A stretch of 48,530 bases of DNA from Candidatus Sulfopaludibacter sp. SbA3 (GTDB taxonomy: Bacteria; Acidobacteriota; Terriglobia; Bryobacterales; Bryobacteraceae): positions 1 to 48,530 of the forward strand of contig CAMDED010000046.1 of NCBI GenBank assembly GCA_945893365.1. Direction: 5' to 3'. The translations under genes and the position numbers were made by a program. Below are positions 9,093 to 18,688 of the stretch, piece after piece. Position 1 is the stretch's first letter. Every line of letters begins with the position of its first letter. The notes under the pieces were generated by a model. That model was not told where the DNA came from and searched no databases. It saw only the letters and a program-made list of their open reading frames with translations.

Positions 9093-9126
9093 CCATTCGA
9101 TGCCGGGACTGCGGCATAATCTAGCA

Positions 9127-10443
9127 ATGAGACTCCACACTGCCCTATGTCTGCTTCTCCCGATTGCCGCGGCCGCCGAGGATTGGCCGGAATGGCGCGG
9201 CAAAGGCCGCACCGGCGTTTGGAACGAGACCGGTGTTTACGACACGTTTCCCGCCGGCGGGCTGAAAGCCGAGTGGCGCACCCCGTTGCGCGGAGGTTAC
9301 TCCGGTCCCGCCGTATCGAACGGGCGCATCTTCATCACCGACTTCGCGCCAGTCTCGCAGACCGATAAACGCAAGGGGACCGAGCGCGCCGTGTGTCTCG
9401 ACGAGAAGACCGGCCGCGTGATCTGGGTGCATGAGTGGGAAGCCGATTACACGGGACTAATGGCCACTTACGCAATCGGCCCGCGCGCCACTCCTACCGT
9501 GGACGGCAACCGCGTTTACGTGCTCGGCGCGAAAGGCGCGCTGCTTGCCCTGGATACGACGACGGGCAAACCGGTCTGGAAGAAAGACTTTGTCGCCGAC
9601 TACAAAACCAACGTTCCCACCTGGGGGATGACGGGCGCGCCGCTTGTGGACGGCGACCGGTTGATCGCGCTGGTTGGGGGAGAGAACGGGGCCAAGATCG
9701 TGGCGTTCGATAAGAACACAGGCAGGGAGATCTGGCGCGCGCTTCCATCGGATTCCGAGCCCGGCTACGCTCCGCCCTTCATGATCGAAGCGGGCCGCGT
9801 GAAGCAGTTGATCATCTGGCACCCCACCGCGGTGGCGTCGCTGAATCCCGTTACAGGGAAGGTTTACTGGGAGCAGCCATATAAGACGCATATGTCGGTG
9901 AACCTCGCGACGCCGGTTCGGAGCGGGTTGAGGCTCCTCGTGACGTCCTTCTACAACGGTTCCATGATGATGGAGCTCGACCCCGCCGAGCCTGCCGCGA
10001 AGACGCTCTGGAAAGGAAAGAGCTCGAGCGAAATCGACACCGACGGCCTTCACACGGTGATCAATACCCCCGTCATCGACGGCGACTACATCTACGGAAT
10101 CTGCAGCTACGGCCAACTCCGCTGCCTGAACGCGAAGACCGGAGAACGCGTGTGGGAGACCCTCGATCTGACGCTCGAGAAGGCTCGCTGGGCGAGCGGA
10201 TTCATTGTCCGCCACGCCGACCGTTACTACATCAACAACGACCGCGGCGATCTCATCATTGCCAAGCTTTCACCGCAGGGCTATAACGAGATCAGCCGGA
10301 CGCGGCTGATCAAGGCCACCTCGGCGGTCGGCGTCCGCCGCGAATTGGGCGCGGTGCAGTGGTCGCACCCGGCTTATGCGAACCGGCACATCGTGGCGCG
10401 CAACGACGAGGAGATCATCCGGGTCTCGCTGGAGAAACGGTGA
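9127..10443 (+). CDS. Exported PQQ-like beta-propeller protein
   Basis: The ATG at 9127 begins a good signal peptide (RLHTALCLLLPIAAAA) and was preferred to an in-frame ATG at 9100. The mature protein starts WPEWRGKGRTG and is built of PQQ-type tryptophan-docking blades, e.g. GKPVWKKDF, GREIWRALP, GKVYWEQPY and GERVWETLD. Such proteins resemble PQQ dehydrogenases and BamB but this one lacks dehydrogenase active-site features that can be recognised, so it may be a scaffold or a non-enzymatic propeller. Its TGA overlaps the GTG start of the TPR gene by 4 bp (GTGA), so the three genes at 9127-13435 are probably one translationally coupled operon of exported proteins. Confidence 0.87.
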   Translation: MRLHTALCLLLPIAAAAEDWPEWRGKGRTGVWNETGVYDTFPAGGLKAEWRTPLRGGYSGPAVSNGRIFITDFAPVSQTDKRKGTERAVCLDEKTGRVIWVHEWEADYTGLMATYAIGPRATPTVDGNRVYVLGAKGALLALDTTTGKPVWKKDFVADYKTNVPTWGMTGAPLVDGDRLIALVGGENGAKIVAFDKNTGREIWRALPSDSEPGYAPPFMIEAGRVKQLIIWHPTAVASLNPVTGKVYWEQPYKTHMSVNLATPVRSGLRLLVTSFYNGSMMMELDPAEPAAKTLWKGKSSSEIDTDGLHTVINTPVIDGDYIYGICSYGQLRCLNAKTGERVWETLDLTLEKARWASGFIVRHADRYYINNDRGDLIIAKLSPQGYNEISRTRLIKATSAVGVRRELGAVQWSHPAYANRHIVARNDEEIIRVSLEKR

Positions 10444-11825
10444 GGCTTTGGGCCGCGGCGGCTATTCTCTGCTGCGTCTCATGCACGAATCGTCCGAAAG
10501 CGCCGGAGCTTCCGCAGCTTGCGCTGGATGCCTTTCTGCCGGCGGTAAGGACCGAGGCAGCGAAGGCTCTCGAAGCCGCGCGCGCGAATCCGGCGGACGG
10601 AGCCGCGGCCGGAAAGCTCGGCATGATTCTCCACGCCCATCAGCAATACGGCGCGGCGGAAGTTTGCTACCGCCGGGCCGAAGCGCTTGATCCGAAACGG
10701 CCGGCGTGGCCCTATTACCTCTCGGCGGTCTATGCGCAGGAGGGCAACAATCTCGCGGCGCTCGACGCCATGGGCCGCGCATTGAAGCTCGATCCCTCCT
10801 ATGCACCCGCGCAGCTTCGCATGGCGGAGTTGTTGCTGGAGGCGGGCCGGCTGGGCGAAAGCGGCGAGCGGTACCGGAAGCTCTCGTCCGCCGAAGCCAG
10901 TTACGGGGCTGGCCGCGTGCATGCCGCGAAGGGCGAGACCGCCGCTGCGATCGAGTCCTTCGAGAAGGCGTGCGCTCAGTTCCCGGAATACGGCGCGGCG
11001 CATTATGCGCTGGCCCTCGCGCTTCGCAAGCAAGGCAGGGACGCCGAAGCGCAGCCGCACTTTACCCGCTACGAGGAGCATAAACTCACCGTCCCTCCCT
11101 CCGGCGACGCGCTGCTGGCCGAAGTGAAGAAGCTCAACGTCGCGGCGACCGCGTACGTCCGTGAAGGCGCGGATCTGGAGGCTCAAGGAAAACTGGCGGA
11201 AGCTGCCCAGGCGCACCTGAAAGCTCTCGAAGCCGACCCGAGGATGGAGCAGGCGCACATCAACCTGATCTCGCTTTACGGCCGGCTCGGCGAACCGGAG
11301 AAGGCCGCGCAGCACTACCGGGCGGCGGTCGCGCTCAATCCCAGCCGCGCGGAGTGCTACTACAACTTCGGCGTCCTGCAGTTCTCGCTCAAGCGCTACG
11401 ACGGGGCCCGGGAGGCGTTCGCGCAAGCGCTCAAGATCAACGCCAACTACGCCGAGGCGCACTCGAATCTGGGCTTCCTGCTCGAAACGGAGGGCAAGGT
11501 CAAGGACGCCGTGGACCACTATCGAAAAGCCATCGACAATCAGCCGGGCTATCGTCTGGCGCACTTCCACCTTGGACGGATCCTGGTTAATCAGCGCCAA
11601 TACGCGGAGTCGATCGCGCATTTCGAGAAAACGCTGACGCCCGAAGACGACAGCACACCGCGCTACCGCTATGCGTTGGCCGTCGCCTGCGTGCGGTCGG
11701 GAAACCGGGCGCGGGGCGTGCCGATGCTGCGGCAGGCGCGCGCCGAGGCAATCTCGCGCGGCCAGAGTGAGATCGCCGGGACGATTCAAAAGGACCTCCG
11801 AACGCTCGGAGAGAGCGTCGAGTGA
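10440..11825 (+). CDS. TPR-repeat lipoprotein
   Basis: GTG at 10440 was chosen because it overlaps the previous stop (GTGA) and immediately gives a lipoprotein signal ending in CVSC; the longer frame from 10359 has no signal peptide. The 461-residue product carries about ten tetratricopeptide repeats in two clusters (about 45-200 and 240-430), with the typical alternation of A/G/Y residues, e.g. AQLRMAELLLEAGRLGESG and AEAHSNLGFLLETEGKVKDA. TPRs mediate protein contacts; the partner is presumably the propeller or the FG-GAP protein encoded on either side. The stop overlaps the next start by 4 bp. Confidence 0.88.
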   Translation: MRLWAAAAILCCVSCTNRPKAPELPQLALDAFLPAVRTEAAKALEAARANPADGAAAGKLGMILHAHQQYGAAEVCYRRAEALDPKRPAWPYYLSAVYAQEGNNLAALDAMGRALKLDPSYAPAQLRMAELLLEAGRLGESGERYRKLSSAEASYGAGRVHAAKGETAAAIESFEKACAQFPEYGAAHYALALALRKQGRDAEAQPHFTRYEEHKLTVPPSGDALLAEVKKLNVAATAYVREGADLEAQGKLAEAAQAHLKALEADPRMEQAHINLISLYGRLGEPEKAAQHYRAAVALNPSRAECYYNFGVLQFSLKRYDGAREAFAQALKINANYAEAHSNLGFLLETEGKVKDAVDHYRKAIDNQPGYRLAHFHLGRILVNQRQYAESIAHFEKTLTPEDDSTPRYRYALAVACVRSGNRARGVPMLRQARAEAISRGQSEIAGTIQKDLRTLGESVE

Positions 11826-13435
11826 AGCGAACCGCTCTGGCGCTGTTGTTCGCGCTCTGCTGCGGCTGCCAACGAACCACGAAAGCGCCGCCGGAGGCCG
11901 CCGAGATCTTCCGCGAAGCCGCGGCCGCGACGGGGCTCGATTTCCGTCACAACTCCGGCGCCGGCGGGGAGTTCCACATGACGGAGATCATGGGCTCCGG
12001 CGCCGCCCTCTTCGACTACGATAACGACGGAGACCTCGACGTCTACCTGATCCAGGGCGCGGGCGGCGGCAACAAGCTTTTCCGCAACGAGCTGATTCCG
12101 GCGGGACGGCTTCGCTTCGCGGACGTGACGGCGCAGGCGAACGTGGGTCACGCCGGCGTCGGCATGGGCGCGGCCACGGGCGACTATGACGGCGACGGCT
12201 TCACCGATCTCTACGTGACGAACTTCGGCGGTAACGTGCTCTACCACAACAACGGCGACGGCACGTTCACCGGCGTGACCGCGCGGGCCGGAGTCGCGGT
12301 GGGCCGCTGGTCAACCAGCGCGTCCTTCGTCGATTACGACAGGGACGGCGACCTCGATCTCTTCGTGCTCAACTACATCGACTTCACGCCCGCGAACAAC
12401 AAGAAGTGCTACGCGCCGTCGGGCGAGCGCGACTACTGCACGCCGAAAGCTTACGAGCCGGTGGCCTCGCGCTTGTTCCGCAACGACGGCGGCGGCAGGT
12501 TTACCGACGTTACCGTGGCATCGAAGATCGGCTCCTCTGCCGGCCCGGGCCTCGGAGTTGTCGCGGCGGACGTCAACAGCGACGGTTGGCCCGATCTGTT
12601 CGTGGCAAACGACAGCTCCGCCAATCTGCTCTGGATCAACCGGAAGGACGGCACGTTTCTGGAGCAGGCACTCACGCTCGGAGCGGCGTACAGCGAGGAC
12701 GGCATCGCGAAGGCCGGCATGGGCGTGGCGGCGGGCGATTACGACAACGACGGCCGCGACGACCTGCTGGTCCTGAACCTCACACGCGAGGGAGCGACGC
12801 TGTTTCGCAGCGCGGGCAGGAGCTTCGAGGATGTGTCGCTCCGCACGGGAATCCGCCCGCTCACGTTCGCCTTTACGGGCTTCGGCGCCGGCTGGATCGA
12901 TTACGACAACGACGGCTGGCTCGACGTCTTCATGGCCAACGGCGCGGTGACGATAGTCGAGGCGCTCCGCGGCACGCCGTACCCGTTCCATCAGAAGAAT
13001 CTGCTCCTTCGCAATGAGGCGGGCGGACGTTTCCGCGACGTATCGTCCGCGGCCGGGCCGACGATGCAGCTTTCCGAAGTGAGCCGGGGCGCGGCGTTCG
13101 GCGATATCGATAACGACGGCGATATCGACATCGTCGTGACGAACAACAACGGTCCGGCGCGGCTGATGCTCAACGAGGCCGGCTCGAAGCAGCCGTGGCT
13201 CACGGTGAAGGTGAAGCCTGGGACTCGGGTGGGCGTCGAGCGAGCCGGCGAGAAGACCCTGTGGCGGCAGGCGCGCACGGACTCAAGCTATCTCAGCGCC
13301 AACGATCCGCGCGTCCATTTCGGACTTGGGAAGAACCCGGTAATTCAGGGGCTGACCGTCGAATGGCTCGATGGCCGGCGAGACCGGCTGCCGCCGCCGA
13401 AGGCGAATCAGTCGATCAGCGTGCCTTCCCGGTGA
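11822..13435 (+). CDS. CRTAC1-type FG-GAP/VCBS repeat lipoprotein with ASPIC/UnbV domain
   Basis: GTG at 11822 overlaps the preceding stop (GTGA) and starts a lipoprotein signal with lipobox CCGC (Cys 17). The body has repeated FG-GAP/VCBS calcium loops (DYDNDGDLDVYLI, DYDGDGFTDLYVTN, DYDRDGDLDLFVLN, DVNSDGWPDLFVAN, DIDNDGDIDIVVTN), predicting a beta-propeller with about seven blades. The last 75 residues form an ASPIC/UnbV module ending in VHFGLGKNPVIQGLTVEWLDG. This CRTAC1 family is usually encoded next to TPR proteins in Acidobacteriota, as here; function is unknown but extracellular. The 3' end overlaps the convergent TPR gene by 20 bp. Confidence 0.92.
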   Translation: MKRTALALLFALCCGCQRTTKAPPEAAEIFREAAAATGLDFRHNSGAGGEFHMTEIMGSGAALFDYDNDGDLDVYLIQGAGGGNKLFRNELIPAGRLRFADVTAQANVGHAGVGMGAATGDYDGDGFTDLYVTNFGGNVLYHNNGDGTFTGVTARAGVAVGRWSTSASFVDYDRDGDLDLFVLNYIDFTPANNKKCYAPSGERDYCTPKAYEPVASRLFRNDGGGRFTDVTVASKIGSSAGPGLGVVAADVNSDGWPDLFVANDSSANLLWINRKDGTFLEQALTLGAAYSEDGIAKAGMGVAAGDYDNDGRDDLLVLNLTREGATLFRSAGRSFEDVSLRTGIRPLTFAFTGFGAGWIDYDNDGWLDVFMANGAVTIVEALRGTPYPFHQKNLLLRNEAGGRFRDVSSAAGPTMQLSEVSRGAAFGDIDNDGDIDIVVTNNNGPARLMLNEAGSKQPWLTVKVKPGTRVGVERAGEKTLWRQARTDSSYLSANDPRVHFGLGKNPVIQGLTVEWLDGRRDRLPPPKANQSISVPSR

Positions 13436-14537
13436 GCTGTTCGATCTCGTCGGTGAGCTTGCCGCTCTTCAGCGAGCGGACTTTTTCGAGAGCCTTCCGC
13501 GCCTCCTCGCCGCGGCCCGTCTGCTTCAACGCCTGCGAAAGCTGATAGAACACGGCCGGCTCCTCCGGGTTCAGCTTCGCCGCCCGCTCGAGCAGCGGTA
13601 CCGCGGCGGCCGGCTTGCGCTCGCTGAGCTCAATGCGGCCCAAATAGAAGTAGGCTCCCCAGGCGTCCGGACTCCGCGCCCGCGACGCCTCAAGATGCGG
13701 GATCGCTTCCCGATAGCGGCCGCCGAGAGTGAGCAGGCCGCCCAGAAAATAGTGCGCATCGCCGCCTGAAGAATCCTGGGCGAGGGCGAGTTTGAGCTCT
13801 CGTTCCGCCTCCGGGTTCCGGCGCATGCTGAGGTACGTCTTGCCCAACTCCAGATGCGCGCCCGGAAATGCCGGATCCGCCGCAAGGGTCTTCAGAAACG
13901 CTTCCGCGGCCGCCTCGAACCGGCCGTCTTCGTACTCCGCCTTGCCCATCAGGAAATTCGCCTGCGCCGGGCTCGCGGCGGCCATCATTTCCGCGAGCGC
14001 CGTTTTGGCTTTCTCCGGTTGCTTCGTTCTCGAGTAGGCGAGTCCTAGCAGGTAAAGAGTCCCCGGACTACGCGGCAACGTTTCGAGAAGCTTGGCCGCA
14101 GTCTCGGGATCTCCGTTGTAGATCAGGCAGGTTGCGAGCAACTCCCGGGTCTGTTCGGTGGCCGGCAGCTTTTGAAAAACGGGAAGCGCCAGCGCGTACT
14201 GCTGTTGATTCACGTAGGCTAGCCCCAGGTTAAGGAGCAGACCCGGATCTTGCGGCGCGTACTTCAAAGCGCGCCGGTAGACCTCGATCGCGTGGGCGTA
14301 ACGATGGGTCCGGGAATACACGACGCCGAGATTGCCGAGCGCACCGATGTGGCCCGGGACCGCTTGTAGCACGGCCTGGAAGCCCTTCTCGGCCGCGGAA
14401 TAGTCGCGGGCGGCAAGCGCGGCCGCCGCCCGCTCGAACAGGGATTGTGGGCTGTCGGCCGCGCACAGAATCGCAGCCGACAGCGCCAAGAGAACGCGAC
14501 ACGTCCTAAAACAACAGCTTGAAGCCGAACTGGACAT
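13416..14537 (-). CDS. Exported TPR-repeat protein
   Basis: 373 residues: a signal-like hydrophobic stretch (VLLALSAAILCAA, about 15-27), then TPR units to the C-terminus, e.g. ALGNLGVVYSRTHRYAHAIEVY and AGAHLELGKTYLSMRRNPEAE-like helices. The ATG at 14537 overlaps the 3' end of the upstream receptor gene by 32 bp in another frame, so the two are probably cotranscribed. No better in-frame ATG or GTG precedes the hydrophobic stretch. It overlaps the FG-GAP gene tail to tail by 20 bp, so the two operons converge without a terminator. Role inferred only as protein-protein interaction near the cell envelope. Confidence 0.84.
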   Translation of the reverse strand: MSSSASSCCFRTCRVLLALSAAILCAADSPQSLFERAAAALAARDYSAAEKGFQAVLQAVPGHIGALGNLGVVYSRTHRYAHAIEVYRRALKYAPQDPGLLLNLGLAYVNQQQYALALPVFQKLPATEQTRELLATCLIYNGDPETAAKLLETLPRSPGTLYLLGLAYSRTKQPEKAKTALAEMMAAASPAQANFLMGKAEYEDGRFEAAAEAFLKTLAADPAFPGAHLELGKTYLSMRRNPEAERELKLALAQDSSGGDAHYFLGGLLTLGGRYREAIPHLEASRARSPDAWGAYFYLGRIELSERKPAAAVPLLERAAKLNPEEPAVFYQLSQALKQTGRGEEARKALEKVRSLKSGKLTDEIEQLTGKAR

Positions 14538-17500
14538 TGCGCGGATCGCGTGTCGAGCTGACCTGTCCGCTCGCGCCGATGGTTGCGGCGCTCACGGCAG
14601 ATCCCGGGTTTGCGCCCGAGACCGTTGTGTTGATCCCCGACCATTGCGTATGGTTGAACGTGTTAAACGTCTCGAAGCGGAACTGAGTCGTGACGCGCTC
14701 GGTGATCTTCGTGTTCTTGAAGATCGAGAAGTCCCACTGATGGATGCCGGGTCCGCGAAGCACCACCTTTCCGGTGTTGCCGAGCGATCCGTCGAGCGGG
14801 CGTCCGAACACGAGCGGGTCGAAGAAGTTGAAGCGGGTGCGGTTCGCGGGAATGATTTGTCCGCCGAGGTAATCGGCCCGGACGCCGGCGCCGAGAGTTC
14901 CGGGGTTACCATTATTGGCCGCCATCGTGACGCCGAGCGGGGAACCGCTCCAGAAGCGAGTGATGCCCGAGACCTGCCAGCCATCGAGCACCGTCTTCGC
15001 GAATCCACTGCCCATCTTCGTTCCAAATGCGGGAAGCAGATAGACATAGTCGATGGTTGCGACGTTGGTGCGGTCGAATCCGGCAGGGCCATACTCGCGC
15101 TTCCGGTCGAGATAGTATCCGAGACCGGTTGTATCGCCATCCACGATGCTCATCGCCTTCGACCAGGTGTAGCTGAAATTGGCGGTGAGGTTCGAGGCAA
15201 AGCGGCGGCTGACGCGCGTTTGGAGAGCGTGGTAGTTGCTGTTCGCTCCGAACTCCGTCATGTTGACGTTGGTGTAACCCTTGTACGGACGGATCGCGTT
15301 CGCGGTGTTGTTGGCGTCGCGCAGAATCGACGTGCTGGTGGTCGCGCCGAGGGGCAACTGGTTGATGTCGGCGGTATATTGCAGGTGGCGCGTGGTGTTG
15401 CCGACATAGGCGGCGTCGATCGAGGTGCGGCGTCCCAGTTCCCGCTGCACGCCGAAGCTCCAGGTATAGATGGTCGGAACCTGGCCTTCCTTATTGATAG
15501 CGCGAATGCCAACCGGAAAACGGGTGCCGCTCGCAATCAGAGCCGGAGACACGTTATCGACATTGCCGCCGTAAATGTTGGGCGTATAGGCGAGCGGCGG
15601 ATTGCCCAATCCATCAAAGTTGTTGGCATTCTGGCGAATGCGCTCGAAGAAGGTGCCGATGCCGCCGCGGATGGACGTCTTGCCGTCTCCAAACGGATCG
15701 TAGGCAAAGCCGAAGCGCGGGGACACTTGATTCTTGCGATGCTTCAGACCGCCCGAAGGCCAGCCCGGCTGGTTTTCTTCGATCATGCCGTTGAACGGAT
15801 CTCCCGAACCCGGAATGATACTGCCGTTACGGATGCCGGCGCGGGTGTCGATGCTGACCGCCTTCGCCGGGTCGTATCGCTGCGGGTCGAAGTAGTTCTG
15901 AAGGAAAGGACCGCGGGTGTAGGTGGGTCCCATGTAGACGTATCGGCCGCCGTACTCGAGGGTGAGTTTGCGATTCACCTTCCAACTATCCTGGGCAAAG
16001 AATTCCATGCCGAAGAAGCGGAATGCGCCGAAAAAGCGCCCGTTGGTCTGGGAGAGACTGGTGTAATTGCCGAGAAGCAGATTGGCCATGCCGTTACCGG
16101 AATCGTTCGGGTTGTCGGCGCTGGGATTGAAGTTGAAGTTTGAGGCATCCGTCCAGCTCGGCTGCTGACCGTTGTCGTTCATGTTGATAAGGGTTCCCAG
16201 TTTGAGCGTGTGGGAGCCGCGAATCGTGGTGAAATTGTCTGTCCAGGCGTAGGTTTTTCCTTCGCTGAGCCAGCCTGTCGGGAAGCCGCCGAAGTTGCAG
16301 CCCGTGCCGCAGGTAAAGCGGGGGAACTTGCTGCGAAGATTCGAGTTCGGATACAACTCCTGGAACGTGAAGCCGAGCTTCGAGCGGTCGTAGCTATCCG
16401 CCGGAGTATCGCTCGTGACATCGACGATCTGGGTAAGGTGGTTGTAGTTGAAGATGAACTCGTTGGTGGTGCGAGGCGAAATCACGTTAACCAGGTTCCA
16501 CGACCAGCTCGCGCCGGGCTTGGCGCGGAACTGCGGGAAAACCGCAAACGAGGTGGAAGCGAATATGCCCAACTGCTGGCTCTCGTTCTGCGAGTCGTCC
16601 GCCCAGCGGAAGAAGAAGTTCGTCCGCGAGCTGATGTTCCAGTCCACGCGGGCGACCTTTTGATCCTTGTGGAAAGTGTAAGTGTCCTGGTAAGGAATGC
16701 GGAGCGACTCCGGCGTGTTCGGAACCTGCACGCCCGTAGAGCGGTCGATGCGGCCCAGAATGTTGAGGAATCCGGGCGCGTTCCTGCTGAACTGGCTCCT
16801 CGGAATGGTGTTGTTCGGAAAGGGCTGCCCGCCGATGATTCGCCCGCCGTTATCGCGGACGACGGTACCGGGCTGGAAGACGGTGCCGACATTAAAGCTT
16901 GTTCCCGAAATATTCACGGGGCTGCCGTCGGGATTGAATCGGAGCAGGCGGCGGAAATCGCCATTCAAGAGGTCGGGATGCTGTACGTCGGTGAAGGTGC
17001 CGCCGGTCGGACGGCTGGCCCGCGTGCCTTCGTAATTGAAGAAGAAGAACAGCCTCTTATCTTTCAGGGTGGAGATGCGCGGGAGGTAGATGGGCCCGCT
17101 TAAGTTGCCGCCGAACTGGTTGAAGCGGAGCTTGGCTTTCTTCAAACCCTGGAAATTGCGGAAGAAATCGTTCGCGTCGAGCGCGTCGTTGCGGAGGAAT
17201 TCGTAGGCCGTTCCGTGAAAATCCGCGCCGCCGCTTTTGGTGCTGATATTGATCAGCACGCCCGGATTGCGGCCATACTCGGCGTTGAACGTGCTGGTCT
17301 GGACCTTGAATTCTCCGACGGAGTCGAGCGAAATCTGCGTATATTGGCCGTCGTTCGCGCCCACGTCGGTGTTAATCGCGCCATCGAGATACACGTTGTT
17401 CATGCTGCCGCGGAGGCCGTTCGTATTGAACGCGTCGGTGTTGTTGAAGGCGAGGCGGAAGTCCGAGCGGTCGTTCGACACGACGCCGGGCAAGGTGCGC

Positions 17501-17961
17501 ATGAGGGATTGGAAATCGCGGCCGTTGAGCGGAATTTCCGTAACCTGGCGCGAGCTTAGCGTGAAGGATTTTTGAGACGTCGCGGTTTCGACGAGCGGGG
17601 TGGCCGCTTCAACGGTCACGGATTCGGAGACCGCGCCAACCTCCATGTTCAGTCTGCCGAGATCCATGACTTGGTTCGGGTCGAGGACAAGCCCCTTGCG
17701 TTCCACCATTTTGAAACCGGCAACTTCGGCCTTGATGGTGTAAGTTCCGCGGGCCAGAGGGCGGAGACTGAAGCCGCCGTCGGCGGCGGTTACGGTCTCG
17801 CGGGCGACCAAGTCCTTGGCTTCGTCAAACGCGACAATCTTTGCGTTCGCGATGGCTCCTCCCTGAGAGTCGGCGAGCGCGCCTTGAATAACGCCGTTCT
17901 GACACAAGGCAGGGACGGCGGTGAATAGAATCCCAACAATCAACGTAGATTTTCGAGACAT
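14506..17961 (-). CDS. TonB-dependent receptor, Oar-like, second copy
   Basis: The ATG at 17961 begins a signal peptide (SRKSTLIVGILFTAVPALC) and has AGGAGG upstream; an in-frame GTG at 17991 falls at the -10 box, so it cannot be the start if that promoter is used. The product of 1151 residues has the carboxypeptidase-regulatory-like domain (ALADSQGGAIANAKI, RGTYTIKAEVAGFKM), the plug (PLNGRDFQSLMRTLPGVVS, NNVYLDGAINTDVG, ISTKSGGADFHGTAYEF) and a barrel ending FGFKLLF. It is a paralogue of the receptor at 2528-5830, but with a different plug and barrel, so a different ligand is likely. The TPR gene follows directly. Confidence 0.93.
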   Translation of the reverse strand: MSRKSTLIVGILFTAVPALCQNGVIQGALADSQGGAIANAKIVAFDEAKDLVARETVTAADGGFSLRPLARGTYTIKAEVAGFKMVERKGLVLDPNQVMDLGRLNMEVGAVSESVTVEAATPLVETATSQKSFTLSSRQVTEIPLNGRDFQSLMRTLPGVVSNDRSDFRLAFNNTDAFNTNGLRGSMNNVYLDGAINTDVGANDGQYTQISLDSVGEFKVQTSTFNAEYGRNPGVLINISTKSGGADFHGTAYEFLRNDALDANDFFRNFQGLKKAKLRFNQFGGNLSGPIYLPRISTLKDKRLFFFFNYEGTRASRPTGGTFTDVQHPDLLNGDFRRLLRFNPDGSPVNISGTSFNVGTVFQPGTVVRDNGGRIIGGQPFPNNTIPRSQFSRNAPGFLNILGRIDRSTGVQVPNTPESLRIPYQDTYTFHKDQKVARVDWNISSRTNFFFRWADDSQNESQQLGIFASTSFAVFPQFRAKPGASWSWNLVNVISPRTTNEFIFNYNHLTQIVDVTSDTPADSYDRSKLGFTFQELYPNSNLRSKFPRFTCGTGCNFGGFPTGWLSEGKTYAWTDNFTTIRGSHTLKLGTLINMNDNGQQPSWTDASNFNFNPSADNPNDSGNGMANLLLGNYTSLSQTNGRFFGAFRFFGMEFFAQDSWKVNRKLTLEYGGRYVYMGPTYTRGPFLQNYFDPQRYDPAKAVSIDTRAGIRNGSIIPGSGDPFNGMIEENQPGWPSGGLKHRKNQVSPRFGFAYDPFGDGKTSIRGGIGTFFERIRQNANNFDGLGNPPLAYTPNIYGGNVDNVSPALIASGTRFPVGIRAINKEGQVPTIYTWSFGVQRELGRRTSIDAAYVGNTTRHLQYTADINQLPLGATTSTSILRDANNTANAIRPYKGYTNVNMTEFGANSNYHALQTRVSRRFASNLTANFSYTWSKAMSIVDGDTTGLGYYLDRKREYGPAGFDRTNVATIDYVYLLPAFGTKMGSGFAKTVLDGWQVSGITRFWSGSPLGVTMAANNGNPGTLGAGVRADYLGGQIIPANRTRFNFFDPLVFGRPLDGSLGNTGKVVLRGPGIHQWDFSIFKNTKITERVTTQFRFETFNTFNHTQWSGINTTVSGANPGSAVSAATIGASGQVSSTRDPRNVQFGFKLLF

Positions 17962-17992
17962 TTGTAACAAAACCTCCTGAATTTGTGGCACT

Positions 17993-17998
17993 ATTATA
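17993..17998 (-). promoter_or_regulatory. Consensus -10 box of the second TonB receptor
   Basis: TATAAT on the minus strand would place the transcript start at about 17986, giving a leader of about 25 nt that contains the AGGAGG site. No TTGACA-like -35 is seen: that position falls in the end of the repeat array, so the array may have replaced or redefined upstream promoter DNA. Confidence 0.55.
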
Positions 17999-18000
17999 AC

Positions 18001-18688
18001 TCATGGATGCTGCGGTCGCGGGACAGAGCAACGCGCCACGGAGCGGGAAGAAACAGCGCCACGTGGACGGGAAAAGCGGCGCGACACGGGACAGTGCGGC
18101 GCGCGGCACGGGACGGAGCAGAGCGGCGCGGGGAGAGCAGCAGAACGGGCGCCGCGGCGGGGCCGGGGGGGACAGAGCAGCGCAACACGGGCGTGGCAGA
18201 GACGCAACCAGACAGAGCGGCAGGGAGCGGGAAAAGAAACAGCGCCACCTGGACGGGAAAAGCGGCGCGACACGGGACAGTGCGGCGCGGGGAGAGCAGC
18301 AGAACGGGCGCCGCGGCGGGGCCGGGGGGACAGTGCGGCGCAGAGCGGGACAAAGCGGTTGGGCGGAGGGGTCCGGGGAGCGCGGCGGGGCGGGTGGACG
18401 GAGCAGCGCGACGCGGGACAGTGCGGGAACGGGCAGCGCGCCGTGGCGGGGGGACAGAGCAGCGCAACACGGGCGGGATAGAGACGGAGCGGGACGGAGC
18501 AGCGCGGCGCACGCGGAACAGAAGTGCAGCACTGTGCGAGAGCCGGGCGGCGCGCCGGGGCAGGGGCACGGAGTAGCGCAACGCGGAGGGAACAGAGGCG
18601 CAGCGGGACAGAAGCAGCGCGACTCGGGACAGAGCGGGACGGAGCAGTGCGGCGAGGCAATGACGCCGAGGTACGGGGCGCGTCCTCA
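18001..18688. repeat. Degenerate short-repeat array, almost free of T on the + strand
   Basis: There is no credible gene here. The + strand consists of many degenerate units of about 15-25 nt that begin GGGAC or GGGAA and continue like AGAGCAGCGCRACAC. By hand count, 18061-18660 contains only 19 T in 600 nt (3.2%). A longer segment is duplicated: 18051-18104 matches 18237-18290 with one mismatch, and 18123-18175 matches 18282-18333 apart from one G; the spacing changes from 186 to 159, so one copy carries 27 extra bases. The array lies between the 3' end of the ATPase gene and the -10 box of the receptor. On the minus strand it is C-rich and nearly A-free, as in Rho-utilisation sites; a long Rho terminator is one possible role. 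Confidence 0.85.

Noticed and set aside
10479-11789. 436-codon ORF antisense to the TPR gene
   Set aside because: Antisense shadow; the TPR repeats and lipobox on the + strand are convincing.
18001-18688. CRISPR array
   Set aside because: Units have no constant repeat length or unique spacers, and no cas genes are nearby.
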